This document shows positions 11,202-18,752 of a stretch of 34,471 bases of DNA, piece by piece. The stretch comes from Cysteiniphilum marinum (lineage in GTDB: Bacteria > Pseudomonadota > Gammaproteobacteria > Francisellales > Francisellaceae), in NCBI RefSeq assembly GCF_014857925.1, contig NZ_JACYVZ010000029.1, positions 1-34,471 on the forward strand. Reading direction: 5' to 3'. The notes beneath the pieces are model-generated. The model saw nothing but the letters and a program-made list of their open reading frames with translations, did not search any database and was not told the origin of the DNA. The position numbers and the translations under genes are program-made. Position 1 is the first letter of the stretch. Every line of letters starts with the position of its first letter.

Positions 11202-12680
11202 ATGGAACGCGCGAATTACTTTACTTTTCTTAACAATAGATTATCGATTCAAAAGTTTTTAAGTATCTGTTTAATATTACTGATTAGTTGCTCAATCTTT
11301 ATTTTGGGTGTCTTTAACTATTATCAGATGCGTCAACAAAATGAAGATTTATTTAAAATGCAAATGGTGAACAGTGCCAATGCAATTGATGCTTTGTTAT
11401 CTGCTGCGATTACTGATAATTCAAAACGTCAGTTAAGTGATTTGTTGGAATCTAACTCTTTAACAACACTTGAAAATATTGCAGGAAATCTAAAGCCCAA
11501 AATTGCGCAGTTTGACAATGTATATAAAGATTCGTTTGCTTTCCAAGTTTATGACCGTCGTAGTGGCAGTTTGATTTTGCACTCAACTGGGTCGCCAGAT
11601 GTTTCTACTTTTCAAAAGACGGAACTTGATAGTTTTCAAACCGTCAAGTTGAAAACAGCGCAAGGATTACAGCTTTGGAATATGTTTAGCATTAATAGTC
11701 GTTATCAACCCTATCGTATTGTGGTGTTGGTTAGTTCTGATTTTAAGCATCAAATGTTTTTAAATTTATTTCGCAGTGCTTTATGGGATTTGATTACATT
11801 ATATATATTTCTATTGCTGTCTATATTTATTGTAGTGCAATTGGCATTGAGGCCTTTATCTGATATTCGTCGTGCAATCGCGGTAAAAGATCCACGTAAG
11901 CTTGAACCAATTGCTGTCAAAACGGCGCCGCCTGAAGTGATTCCGCTATTAAACCAGTTAAATATTTTATTTCAAAAGTTTAGTAAAGTATTGGAGCGTG
12001 AAAAGCGTTTTGCCGGAGATGCTGCCCACGAGTTGAAAACGCCATTGGCAGCATTGAAAACACAGGCTGAGGTTGCGCTTAACTTGGATGATATGATTGA
12101 AATTAAGAAGCGCATTGCTAATATTATCAGTGGTGCGGATCGTTATTTTTATATTATTGATCAACTGTTGACATTAAGTCGCTTAGAGCCGCAGCAGGAT
12201 TTGCCCGATAAAAAGAATATGAATTTAAATAATATTGCGGAGAATCAACTTGCGGAGTTGGCGTTATTGGCGCTGCAAAAAAATATTGAGTTAGAATTTT
12301 TGCCAAGCAAATCCGCGGCAGTTGTATATGTTAGTGAAACGCTGATAAATATATTATTTAGAAATCTTATTGATAATGCCATTCGCTATACGCCAGATGG
12401 TGGCAAAGTTATTTTATATAGCTATGTGGCAAAATCAGAAGTGTTATTTGAAGTGGTTGATAACGGGATTGGGATCGCGGAAGATAAGCAAAAGCGAATC
12501 TTTGATCGCTTTTATCGTGAAGCAGGGACTGGACAAGCTGGCAGTGGTCTGGGGCTTTCAATTGTAAAAGAGATTGTCAGATTACATGATGGGCAGATAG
12601 CAGCGCGCACCTCAGAAGGGGGGAGGGGGTTGACAATAGTGTTGCAGTTTCCCGTGAGTAAAGCGGTAGAAGCTAGTTAA
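11202..12680 (+). CDS. Sensor histidine kinase, QseC-like, without an adjacent response regulator
   Basis: A 492-residue membrane histidine kinase. Transmembrane helix 1 is about residues 19-41, the periplasmic sensor region about 42-190, and helix 2 about 194-215, followed by a short HAMP-like linker beginning at LRPL. The HisKA phospho-acceptor is FAGDAAHELKTPLAAL (His276). The ATP-binding domain has the N box NLIDNAIRYTP (Asn392), the G1 box DNGIGIA (420-426), IFDRFYR, and the G2 box GSGLGLSIV (447-455). The pattern matches the QseC/PmrB type. Start ATG 11202 has GAGGA very close upstream; a TTG at 11184 is a poorer alternative. Usually such kinases pair with an upstream regulator gene, but here the upstream neighbour is divergent rpoS, so its partner must be elsewhere. 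It ends six bases before the convergent DUF4124 gene. Confidence 0.9.
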   Translation: MERANYFTFLNNRLSIQKFLSICLILLISCSIFILGVFNYYQMRQQNEDLFKMQMVNSANAIDALLSAAITDNSKRQLSDLLESNSLTTLENIAGNLKPKIAQFDNVYKDSFAFQVYDRRSGSLILHSTGSPDVSTFQKTELDSFQTVKLKTAQGLQLWNMFSINSRYQPYRIVVLVSSDFKHQMFLNLFRSALWDLITLYIFLLLSIFIVVQLALRPLSDIRRAIAVKDPRKLEPIAVKTAPPEVIPLLNQLNILFQKFSKVLEREKRFAGDAAHELKTPLAALKTQAEVALNLDDMIEIKKRIANIISGADRYFYIIDQLLTLSRLEPQQDLPDKKNMNLNNIAENQLAELALLALQKNIELEFLPSKSAAVVYVSETLINILFRNLIDNAIRYTPDGGKVILYSYVAKSEVLFEVVDNGIGIAEDKQKRIFDRFYREAGTGQAGSGLGLSIVKEIVRLHDGQIAARTSEGGRGLTIVLQFPVSKAVEAS

Positions 12681-12686
12681 GGTCCA

Positions 12687-13289
12687 TCATTTAGCGTTCT
12701 GTTTGACGCGGCTGTTATGAATATACATGGTGATCGAGTCGGAGAAGAAAGTCTCTCCTGTTTCAGTCTTGCCGTAGAGGCTTATGTCGTTTTTGCCAGG
12801 AAAGGGTCTTGGTATATTCCATGTATTGTTTTGATAGACGGCACTTCCCTCATGCTCATTTGCAATAACCATCACTTTGGCTTTGGCGGATAGTGGTGGC
12901 GAGGTTTGAATGGGGATTAGTGGATAAAAGTTATGAATATGCGTGTTGTTGGCAGGAGATGTGATTTTTATATTAAGCGTGCTTTTTTGATTGTCGATAT
13001 GTTCAGAAAGTTTTTCTTTGAGTATATCTGTCATCGCTTGCGGTGGGTTAATATCATCTTCGTCATCCTCATTGTCAGTTTTGGCATTTGTTTTGGCAAT
13101 AACATTTAACGTTTGGGTGTTAACTGTTGTTGTGTTGGTATTTTCTTCAGGTGGTGTGTTGGAGAAAACGGTGTTGCCATTTTTGTCCTGCCAGTGATAT
13201 ATCTCAGCATTTGCTGTGAAGATGTAAAAAACTAAAATTAATAGCAAAAAATGCTGGCAAAATGATTTTGCTTTCGTATATACTTGCAC
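12687..13289 (-). CDS. Exported DUF4124-domain protein
   Basis: A 200-residue protein with a clear signal peptide: a basic start, a hydrophobic core of about residues 12-24 (HFLLLILVFYIF) and a probable cut after TANA near residue 28. The mature N-terminus EIYHWQDKNGNTVFSNTPP is the DUF4124 signature (Y-x-W-x-D-x-x-G-x-x-x-F-S-D-x-P), found in many gammaproteobacterial periplasmic proteins of unknown role. The middle is low-complexity, rich in Thr, Asn and Asp (about 50-85), followed by a possible beta-rich domain (about 105-195). Translation begins at GTG 13289 with only a weak ribosome-binding site; no internal ATG would keep the signal peptide. Function unknown. Confidence 0.8.
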   Translation of the reverse strand: MQVYTKAKSFCQHFLLLILVFYIFTANAEIYHWQDKNGNTVFSNTPPEENTNTTTVNTQTLNVIAKTNAKTDNEDDEDDINPPQAMTDILKEKLSEHIDNQKSTLNIKITSPANNTHIHNFYPLIPIQTSPPLSAKAKVMVIANEHEGSAVYQNNTWNIPRPFPGKNDISLYGKTETGETFFSDSITMYIHNSRVKQNAK

Positions 13290-13359
13290 GCGTCTTAACA
13301 GCTTATGTTTTCAAAATCTGGTGTATAAAATTATAGGCAAAAAAATCGATGAAAAAAAG

Positions 13360-13388
13360 TTGATTTTTAAAAACTAAAGCCCTATGAT
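13360..13388 (+). promoter_or_regulatory. Promoter of the tRNA-tuf operon
   Basis: TTGATT (13360-13365), a 17-base spacer and TATGAT (13383-13388), then TGTCGCC before the first tRNA. The G/C-rich start region after the -10 is typical of stable-RNA promoters under stringent control. Confidence 0.65.
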
Positions 13389-13403
13389 TGTCGCCAGCAC
13401 GCT

Positions 13404-13488
13404 GGAGGGGTTCCCGAGCGGCCAAAGGGATCAGACTGTAAATCTGACGGCTCAGCCTTCGCAGGTTCGAATCCTGCCCCCTCCACCA
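13404..13488 (+). tRNA. tRNA-Tyr (anticodon GTA)
   Basis: The 7-bp acceptor stem GGAGGGG / CCCCTCC is perfect and CCA is encoded. It is a class II tRNA with a long variable arm, and the anticodon GTA is at 13438-13440 within CTGTAAA. The T loop is GGTTCGAATCC. The sequence follows E. coli tRNA-Tyr closely (TTCCCGAGCGGCCAAAGGGA). It is first in the tRNA-tuf operon. Confidence 0.97.
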
Positions 13489-13500
13489 CGATTTCCCAAT

Positions 13501-13574
13501 GCGGGCGTAGTTCAATGGTAGAACTTCGGCCTTCCAAGCCGATAGTGTGGGTTCGATTCCCATCGCCCGCTCCA
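13501..13574 (+). tRNA. tRNA-Gly (anticodon TCC)
   Basis: Acceptor stem GCGGGCG / CGCCCGC with encoded TCCA end. The anticodon stem TCGGC / GCCGA encloses the loop CTTCCAA, giving anticodon TCC (13533-13535). The T arm is GTGGGTTCGATTCCCAT. It matches glyT, which has the same place in the E. coli tufB operon. Confidence 0.97.
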
Positions 13575-13627
13575 TATAAAGGGATTTAAAAAGTGTATTT
13601 AAAGAATTTAAAATTTTAAAGATTGAA

Positions 13628-13703
<76 letters not shown>

Positions 13704-13736
13704 TTTGGGTTTGTTAATAAAACTTTGGAGCAAATA

Positions 13737-14921
13737 ATGGCTAAAGAAAAATTTGAACGTAATAAGCCGCATCTTAACGTTGGTACAATTGGTCACGTTG
13801 ATCATGGTAAAACAACTTTAACAGCTGCGATCACTAAGGTGCTTTCAGAAGCATATGGTGGTGCTGCTCGTGCGTTCGATGAGATTGATAATGCGCCTGA
13901 AGAAAAAGCGCGTGGTATTACCATTTCAACTTCACATGTTGAGTATGAGACGCCGACTCGCCACTATGCGCACGTAGACTGTCCAGGGCATGCTGATTAT
14001 GTTAAGAACATGATCACTGGTGCTGCTCAAATGGATGGCGCGATCCTTGTGTGTTCAGCCGCTGATGGTCCTATGCCACAAACACGTGAGCATATCCTTT
14101 TGTCACGTCAGGTAGGTGTTCCATATATCGTTGTTTTCTTGAACAAGTGTGATATGGTTGACGATGAAGAATTATTGGAATTGGTTGAAATGGAAGTTCG
14201 TGAGCTTCTTGATCAGTACGAGTTCCCTGGTGATGATACGCCAATCATTAAAGGTTCAGCAACTGGTGCTTTAGCTGGTGAGCAAAAATGGGTTGATGCT
14301 ATTCTTGAGTTAGGTAAAACGCTTGATGAATACATTCCTGAGCCACAACGTGAAACTGATAAACCTTTCTTGTTGCCAATTGAAGATGTGTTCTCAATTT
14401 CTGGTCGTGGTACGGTTGTTACTGGTCGTGTTGAGCGTGGTGTTATTAAAGTTGGTGAAGAAGTTGAAATCGTTGGTATCAGAGATACTCAAAAGACTAC
14501 AGTTACTGGTGTTGAAATGTTCCGTAAGCTTCTAGATGAAGGTAAAGCGGGTGAGAACGTTGGTGTTCTAATTCGTGGTCTTAAGCGTGACGATGTTGAG
14601 CGTGGTCAGGTTCTTTGTAAGCCAGGTTCAATTACGCCGCATACTAAATTTGAAGCTGAAGTATATGTATTATCTAAAGAAGAAGGTGGTCGTCACACGC
14701 CATTCTTTAAAGGCTATAGACCTCAATTCTACTTCCGTACAACTGATGTAACTGGTTCAGTTGAATTGCCGGAAGGTGTAGAAATGGTTATGCCTGGTGA
14801 CAACATTAAAATGGTTGTTACATTGATCAACTCTATCGCGATGGAAGATGGCTTACGCTTCGCAATTCGTGAAGGTGGTCGTACGGTTGGTGCTGGTGTT
14901 GTAGCGAAGATTCTTGCTTAA
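13737..14921 (+). CDS. tuf: Elongation factor Tu
   Basis: The GTPase that delivers aminoacyl-tRNA to the ribosomal A site. The protein has 394 residues. The G domain shows GHVDHGKTT (18-26), the switch region with [14 protein letters not shown], and NKCDMV; domains 2 and 3 are full length ([16 protein letters not shown], ending in [15 protein letters not shown]). ATG 13737 has GGAG nearby upstream and gives the standard [12 protein letters not shown] start; the frame extends four codons further only through a TTG. It is 33 bases after tRNA-Thr and 27 bases before tRNA-Trp, so the mRNA is probably processed from a mixed tRNA/mRNA transcript. Confidence 0.98.
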   Translation: MAKEKFERNKPHLNVGTIGHVDHGKTTLTAAITKVLSEAYGGAARAFDEIDNAPEEKARGITISTSHVEYETPTRHYAHVDCPGHADYVKNMITGAAQMDGAILVCSAADGPMPQTREHILLSRQVGVPYIVVFLNKCDMVDDEELLELVEMEVRELLDQYEFPGDDTPIIKGSATGALAGEQKWVDAILELGKTLDEYIPEPQRETDKPFLLPIEDVFSISGRGTVVTGRVERGVIKVGEEVEIVGIRDTQKTTVTGVEMFRKLLDEGKAGENVGVLIRGLKRDDVERGQVLCKPGSITPHTKFEAEVYVLSKEEGGRHTPFFKGYRPQFYFRTTDVTGSVELPEGVEMVMPGDNIKMVVTLINSIAMEDGLRFAIREGGRTVGAGVVAKILA

Positions 14922-14948
14922 TATTAGTAGTAACTCGATAAGTTTTGT

Positions 14949-15024
14949 AGGCCAGTAGTTCAATTGGTAGAGCAGCGGTCTCCAAAACCGCAAGTTGGGG
15001 GTTCGAGTCCCTCCTGGCCTGCCA
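14949..15024 (+). tRNA. tRNA-Trp (anticodon CCA)
   Basis: Acceptor stem AGGCCAG / CTGGCCT, discriminator G and encoded CCA. The anticodon stem GCGGT / ACCGC encloses the loop CTCCAAA, giving anticodon CCA at 14982-14984. The T loop is GGTTCGAGTCC. tRNA-Trp between tuf and secE is a common gammaproteobacterial arrangement. Confidence 0.97.
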
Positions 15025-15035
15025 AATAAATTGAC

Positions 15036-15064
15036 TTGAACGGCGTGTTAATCTGTGTTAAGAT
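15036..15064 (+). promoter_or_regulatory. Putative secE-nusG promoter overlapping the terminator
   Basis: TTGAAC (15036-15041), a 17-base spacer and TAAGAT (15059-15064). The -35 lies at the foot of the terminator stem and the -10 in its inner arm. Transcription would begin near 15071, inside the 3' arm of the hairpin. Confidence 0.5.
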
Positions 15065-15078
15065 TGCACGCCGTTTTT
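15040..15078 (+). terminator. Rho-independent terminator after tRNA-Trp
   Basis: The stem ACGGCGTG / CACGCCGT is extended inside by AATCT / AGATT and followed by TTTTT. It should end the tRNA-tuf-tRNA-Trp transcript. Confidence 0.85.
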
Positions 15079-15105
15079 GTTTGTAGTGGGAAATGAGGCT
15101 TCTAG

Positions 15106-15522
15106 ATGAAAGATTCAGTAACTAAAAAAGTGTGGACAACCACAACTAAAAAAGCTGATATGCGTCAAATAAGTAGCGCTAATAATAAGATGTTGTGGTT
15201 ATTGATGATGGTCATCGCTGCAATCATTGTTTTTTCGAGTATGTATTTCTCGCTTTTTACCGAATCATCTGCATTGATGGCGGTACTTATTATCGTTGGT
15301 GTTGTTGTTTTATTGGCAATTGGTAGACAAACAAATCAAGGTGCAAAAGGCTGGCAATTTGTTTTAGAGGCCAGGTTGGAGATGCGCAAAGTTGTATGGC
15401 CAACACGTCAAGAAACGATTAACTCAACACTGATTGTCTTGGCAATTGTTGCTGTGGCGTCGGTTATTATTTATTTTGTGGGTATGCTGTTTATGTACCT
15501 TATTCAAGCGATATTAAGTTAA
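15106..15522 (+). CDS. secE: Protein translocase subunit SecE
   Basis: A 138-residue inner-membrane subunit of the SecYEG translocon, with three transmembrane helices as in E. coli (about 29-48, 55-73 and 103-134). The conserved amphipathic segment [24 protein letters not shown] before the last helix is the SecE signature. GAGG lies upstream of ATG 15106. Its stop is ten bases before nusG, the usual secE-nusG pair. Confidence 0.96.
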   Translation: MKDSVTKKVWTTTTKKADMRQISSANNKMLWLLMMVIAAIIVFSSMYFSLFTESSALMAVLIIVGVVVLLAIGRQTNQGAKGWQFVLEARLEMRKVVWPTRQETINSTLIVLAIVAVASVIIYFVGMLFMYLIQAILS

Positions 15523-15532
15523 GAGGTTTTTT

Positions 15533-16156
15533 ATGTCTGCGGATGAGAAAGATGTGCCAAATGAGCAAATCGAAACAGAATCTACTCAATCAGATATGGA
15601 AGTAGAGAGTGGTGGTAAAAAGAGATGGTATGTCATTCAAGCTTATTCAGGTTATGAAAAGCGGGTTAAATCTCAGATTGAAGAGAAAATAAAGCTAGAA
15701 GGCTTAGAGCACTTTTTTGGCAAGATATTAGTTCCAACTGAAGAAGTCGTTGAGATGAAGGCTGGTCAAAAGCGTAAAAGTGAACGTAAATTCTTTCCTG
15801 GCTATGTTTTGATTCAGATGGAGATGGATGAGGCCGCTTGGCAGCTTGTGCGCCGCACGCCACGTGTTAGTGGTTTTGTTGGTGGAACGAGTGAACGCCC
15901 AATGCCGATTAGCAATGTTGAGGCTGAAAGAATTTTAGGCACATTAAAAACAGGTGCGGATAAAACAGCACCGAAACCACGTACCACGTTTCAAGTTGGG
16001 CAAGTGGTTCGTGTATTGGATGGTCCGTTTGCTGACTTCACTGGTGTGGTTGAAGAAATCAACTATGAAAAATCACGTGTGCATGTTGCGGTTTCAATTT
16101 TTGGGCGTTCTACACCTGTTGAGCTTGAGTTCTCACAGGTTGAGAAAGACGCTTAG
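15533..16156 (+). CDS. nusG: Transcription termination/antitermination factor NusG
   Basis: A 207-residue protein. The N-terminal NGN domain ([43 protein letters not shown]) binds RNA polymerase. The C-terminal KOW domain ([34 protein letters not shown]) binds Rho or ribosomal protein S10. Compared with E. coli NusG (181 residues) there is an extra acidic N-terminal leader of about 20 residues rich in Glu and Asp. AGAGG precedes the ATG. Confidence 0.97.
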   Translation: MSADEKDVPNEQIETESTQSDMEVESGGKKRWYVIQAYSGYEKRVKSQIEEKIKLEGLEHFFGKILVPTEEVVEMKAGQKRKSERKFFPGYVLIQMEMDEAAWQLVRRTPRVSGFVGGTSERPMPISNVEAERILGTLKTGADKTAPKPRTTFQVGQVVRVLDGPFADFTGVVEEINYEKSRVHVAVSIFGRSTPVELEFSQVEKDA

Positions 16157-16160
16157 GAGT

Positions 16161-16189
16161 TTGTTGCTGAGTTAAATCAGTGATATGAG
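16161..16189 (+). promoter_or_regulatory. Putative rplK (L11) promoter
   Basis: TTGTTG (16161-16166), a 17-base spacer and TATGAG (16184-16189), with an extended -10 TGA directly before it. The position corresponds to the E. coli L11 promoter between nusG and rplK. Confidence 0.45.
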
Positions 16190-16191
16190 GT

Positions 16192-16255
16192 GCTTAATAC
16201 TAGATGTTAAGCAAAAAATAATAGGGAAGCTATTTGTGAAAATAGCGTTATACCC
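16192..16255 (+). promoter_or_regulatory. rplK leader hairpins, possible L1 autoregulatory site
   Basis: Two hairpins precede rplK: GCTTAA / TTAAGC (16192-16212), and GGG-AA-GCTATT / AATAGC-N6-CCC (16224-16255). In E. coli, L1 represses the L11-L1 mRNA by binding a 23S-like hairpin in this leader. A direct match to the L1 motif is not certain here. Confidence 0.35.
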
Positions 16256-16271
16256 AAAGTAGGAGTAAATA

Positions 16272-16706
16272 ATGGCAAAGAAAGTACAAGCTTATATTAA
16301 GCTTCAGGTGAAAGCAGGGCAAGCAAACCCGAGCCCTCCAATTGGTCCAGCATTGGGTCAGCACGGTGTTAATATTATGGAGTTCTGTAAAGCATTTAAT
16401 GCGCAGACGCAAAAAATGGAACAAGGTGCGCCGGTTCCTGTTGTGATTACTGTGTATAGCGACAGAAGTTTCACATTTACAATGAAAACACCGCCGGCTT
16501 CATTTTTGTTAAAGAAGGCTGCTAAGATTAAATCTGGTAGTTCAAATCCTTCTAAAGATGTTGCAGGTACGGTTAATCGTGAGCAATTAGAAGAAATCGC
16601 TAAGACAAAAGAGCCTGATTTAACAGCAGCTGACATGGATGCTGCCGTTAGAACAATTGCAGGTAGTGCGCGTAGCATGGGTCTTAAAGTTGAGGGGGTT
16701 GAATAA
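16272..16706 (+). CDS. rplK: 50S ribosomal protein L11
   Basis: A 144-residue ribosomal protein of the GTPase-associated centre (binds 23S helices 43/44 with L10). The N-terminal [31 protein letters not shown] is the conserved L11 block, and the C-terminal RNA-binding domain ends in [22 protein letters not shown] precedes the ATG. Its TAA overlaps the rplA ATG by one base (TAATG), so the two are translationally coupled. Confidence 0.98.
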   Translation: MAKKVQAYIKLQVKAGQANPSPPIGPALGQHGVNIMEFCKAFNAQTQKMEQGAPVPVVITVYSDRSFTFTMKTPPASFLLKKAAKIKSGSSNPSKDVAGTVNREQLEEIAKTKEPDLTAADMDAAVRTIAGSARSMGLKVEGVE

Positions 16707-17401
16707 TGGCTAAGTTATCAAAAAGAATGAAATCTTTGGCTGAAAAAGTAAATAAATTAGATGCGTATTCAGCAACTGATGCATTCAACCTTTTAAAAGA
16801 ACTTTCAAAAGTTAAATTCAAAGAATCTATCGATGTTGCGGTAAACCTAGGTGTTGATCCACGTAAATCTGATCAGGTTGTGCGTGGCGCCTCTGTGTTG
16901 CCAAATGGTACAGGCAAAACAGTTCGCGTTGCTGTGTTCACGCAAGGTGAGAATGCAACCAAGGCAACTGAAGCTGGTGCTGATATCGTTGGTATGGAGG
17001 ATTTGGCTGCTGAAGTTAAGAAAGGCAATATGGATTTTGATGTTGTGATTGCAACACCTGATGCAATGCGTGTTGTTGGTCAGCTAGGTCAAATTCTTGG
17101 TCCTAAAGGCTTAATGCCAAACCCTAAAGTTGGTACGGTAACAACTGATGTTGCTCAAGCAGTTACTAATGCAAAAGCAGGTCAGGTTCGCTTCCGCGTT
17201 GATAAGGCAGGTATCGTGCATACAACAATCGGTAAAGCTGATTTTGAGCCAGCCGCTTTACAGCAAAACTTAGAAACGCTTTTGGCAGACCTTAAAAAAC
17301 TTAAGCCTGCAACAGCAAAAGGCGTTTATATTAAGAAGATCACAGTGTCTAGTACAATGGGTCCTGGGATTATGCTTGACATGAGTGCAATCGAGGTTTA
17401 A
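16706..17401 (+). CDS. rplA: 50S ribosomal protein L1
   Basis: A 231-residue protein of the ribosomal L1 stalk, also the usual translational repressor of the L11 operon. The L1 signature [22 protein letters not shown] is in the middle, and the ends match the family ([25 protein letters not shown]). A GAGGGGG stretch inside the end of rplK serves as ribosome-binding site. Confidence 0.98.
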   Translation: MAKLSKRMKSLAEKVNKLDAYSATDAFNLLKELSKVKFKESIDVAVNLGVDPRKSDQVVRGASVLPNGTGKTVRVAVFTQGENATKATEAGADIVGMEDLAAEVKKGNMDFDVVIATPDAMRVVGQLGQILGPKGLMPNPKVGTVTTDVAQAVTNAKAGQVRFRVDKAGIVHTTIGKADFEPAALQQNLETLLADLKKLKPATAKGVYIKKITVSSTMGPGIMLDMSAIEV

Positions 17402-17501
17402 GATAACGAGCCTTTTTTGTGTGCCTTGGTGCGATTTTGTGCTAAGGACTTAAACAAGTTTCTTTGGGTCGCTACTTAATGTCATGTTAAGTCAGTGATG
17501 T

Positions 17502-17569
17502 CAAAGACCGTAGGTGTGGTCGCAAGATCGCTTAATTTCCTACGCAGACGGTGCGTGTGACCTTTGAAG
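17502..17569 (+). ncRNA. L10 leader, autoregulatory element for rplJ-rplL
   Basis: The sequence between rplA and rplJ holds the conserved gammaproteobacterial L10 leader: GACCGTAGG (17508-17516) pairs across CGTAGG / CCTACG, followed by the internal-loop sequence CAGA and CGGTG (17541-17554). The outer stem is TCAAAG / CTTTGA (17503-17508 with 17564-17569). The L10(L12)4 complex binds this kink-turn-like element and represses translation of its own mRNA. A separate hairpin ACTTAA / TTAAGT (17476-17494) lies upstream. The whole leader region from rplA to rplJ is about 240 bases. Confidence 0.85.
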
Positions 17570-17641
17570 AGAATAAATTTTTTATTTGGTTTCAAACATC
17601 GTATTAAATAATAACGTAGACAAAAACAAGAGGATTAGCTA

Positions 17642-18160
17642 ATGGCGCTAAAGCTTGAAGATAAAAAAGCGATTGTGGCAGAAGTTGCCGAACAGGCATC
17701 CTTGGCATTGTCTGCAGCGGTAGCTGATTACCGTGGCTTGACTGTGAATCAAATGAGTGATTTACGCAAACAGGCTCGTGAATCAGGTGTGTACTTGAAA
17801 GTTGTTCGCAATAACTTAGCAAGAATCGCATTTAAAGGAACTGAGTTTGAGTGCATGAATGATGCGCTTGTCGGTCCTTTAGTATTGGCTTTCTCGAAAG
17901 AAGAGCCAGGCGCGGCAGCTAAATTATTCAAAGGTTTTATGAAAGATCATAAAGCTTTTGAAGTGAAAAACTTAGCAATGGGCGGTGAGTTGTTTGGCGC
18001 GGATAAGCTAGAAGAAATGTCTAAGCTTCCAAGCAGAAACGACGCGCTTGCGTTATTGTGCAATGTATTACTTGCACCTGTTACCAAGTTTGTGCGTACA
18101 GCTAACGAGATTCCAGCGCAAGCTGTTCGTGTGTTCGCTGCTGTTGGTGATGCAAAATAA
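17642..18160 (+). CDS. rplJ: 50S ribosomal protein L10
   Basis: A 172-residue stalk base protein that binds 23S rRNA and the L7/L12 dimers. The N-terminal ADYRGLTVNQMSDLRKQAR and KVVRNNLARIA match the family, and the C-terminal helix (about 155-170) is the L7/L12 docking site. AGAGGA precedes the ATG. It is cotranscribed with rplL 47 bases downstream and lies under the L10 leader. Confidence 0.97.
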   Translation: MALKLEDKKAIVAEVAEQASLALSAAVADYRGLTVNQMSDLRKQARESGVYLKVVRNNLARIAFKGTEFECMNDALVGPLVLAFSKEEPGAAAKLFKGFMKDHKAFEVKNLAMGGELFGADKLEEMSKLPSRNDALALLCNVLLAPVTKFVRTANEIPAQAVRVFAAVGDAK

Positions 18161-18207
18161 AAACCACTTTTCGTTTTTGAAATTAAATTATTTAATAGGA
18201 GTATATA

Positions 18208-18576
18208 ATGACTAAAGAAGATATCCTAAATGCAGTTGCTGAAATGAGCGTTATGGAAGTTTGTGAGTTGGTTAAAATGATGGAAGAAAAATTCGGTGTT
18301 TCTGCACAAGCTGCTGTTGCAGTTGCTGCGCCTGCTGCAGGTGATGCTGCCGCTGCAGAAGAGAAAACTGAATTTGACGTTGTTTTAGTTGATGCAGGTT
18401 CTAACAAAGTTGGCGCGATCAAAGCAGTTCGTGCAGCAACTGGCTTAGGTCTTAAAGAAGCAAAAGATGCTGTTGAAGGCGTGCCTTTCACAATCAAAGA
18501 AGCTGCTTCTAAAGATGATGCTGAAGCACTTAAAAAACAGCTTGAAGAAGCTGGTGCTAAGGTTGAGCTTAAGTAA
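18208..18576 (+). CDS. rplL: 50S ribosomal protein L7/L12
   Basis: A 122-residue stalk protein that recruits translational GTPases. It has the N-terminal dimerisation domain (about 1-35), an Ala-rich flexible hinge (about 36-52) and the globular C-terminal domain ([33 protein letters not shown]). It has a strong AGGAG ribosome-binding site, in line with its multi-copy stoichiometry. Confidence 0.98.
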   Translation: MTKEDILNAVAEMSVMEVCELVKMMEEKFGVSAQAAVAVAAPAAGDAAAAEEKTEFDVVLVDAGSNKVGAIKAVRAATGLGLKEAKDAVEGVPFTIKEAASKDDAEALKKQLEEAGAKVELK

Positions 18577-18604
18577 TCAAACGATTATTTTAAGTTAAAA
18601 AGTA

Positions 18605-18637
18605 AAGGCTGGCAGGTGTTTTACCTGTTGGCCTTTT
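18605..18637 (+). terminator. Attenuator-like hairpin between rplL and rpoB
   Basis: A 13-bp stem from AAGGC to CAGGT against ACCTG to GCCTT, with three inner G-U pairs and a GTTTT loop, is followed by only TT then C. The place is that of the rplL-rpoB attenuator in E. coli, which lowers polymerase gene transcription relative to ribosomal protein genes. The short T-run fits a partial terminator. Confidence 0.7.
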
Positions 18638-18752
18638 CTGCTATCTAACAAATAGCATTTGTAGATGTGTCTGTAATTGCAGATAAATAAAGTTTTCCAA
18701 ACTTTTGGCATGATTTAGTGGTTAAAACGAATGTAGTCAGAGGAAGTGCCTG

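Noticed and set aside
17421-17448. Imperfect hairpin after rplA as a terminator
   Set aside because: The stem is weak with several G-U pairs and there is no T-run after it. It is probably part of the long L10 leader transcript.
18192-18497. Ala/Ser-rich minus-strand ORF opposite rplL
   Set aside because: A shadow of the Ala-rich rplL hinge region, with no independent start signal or family match.
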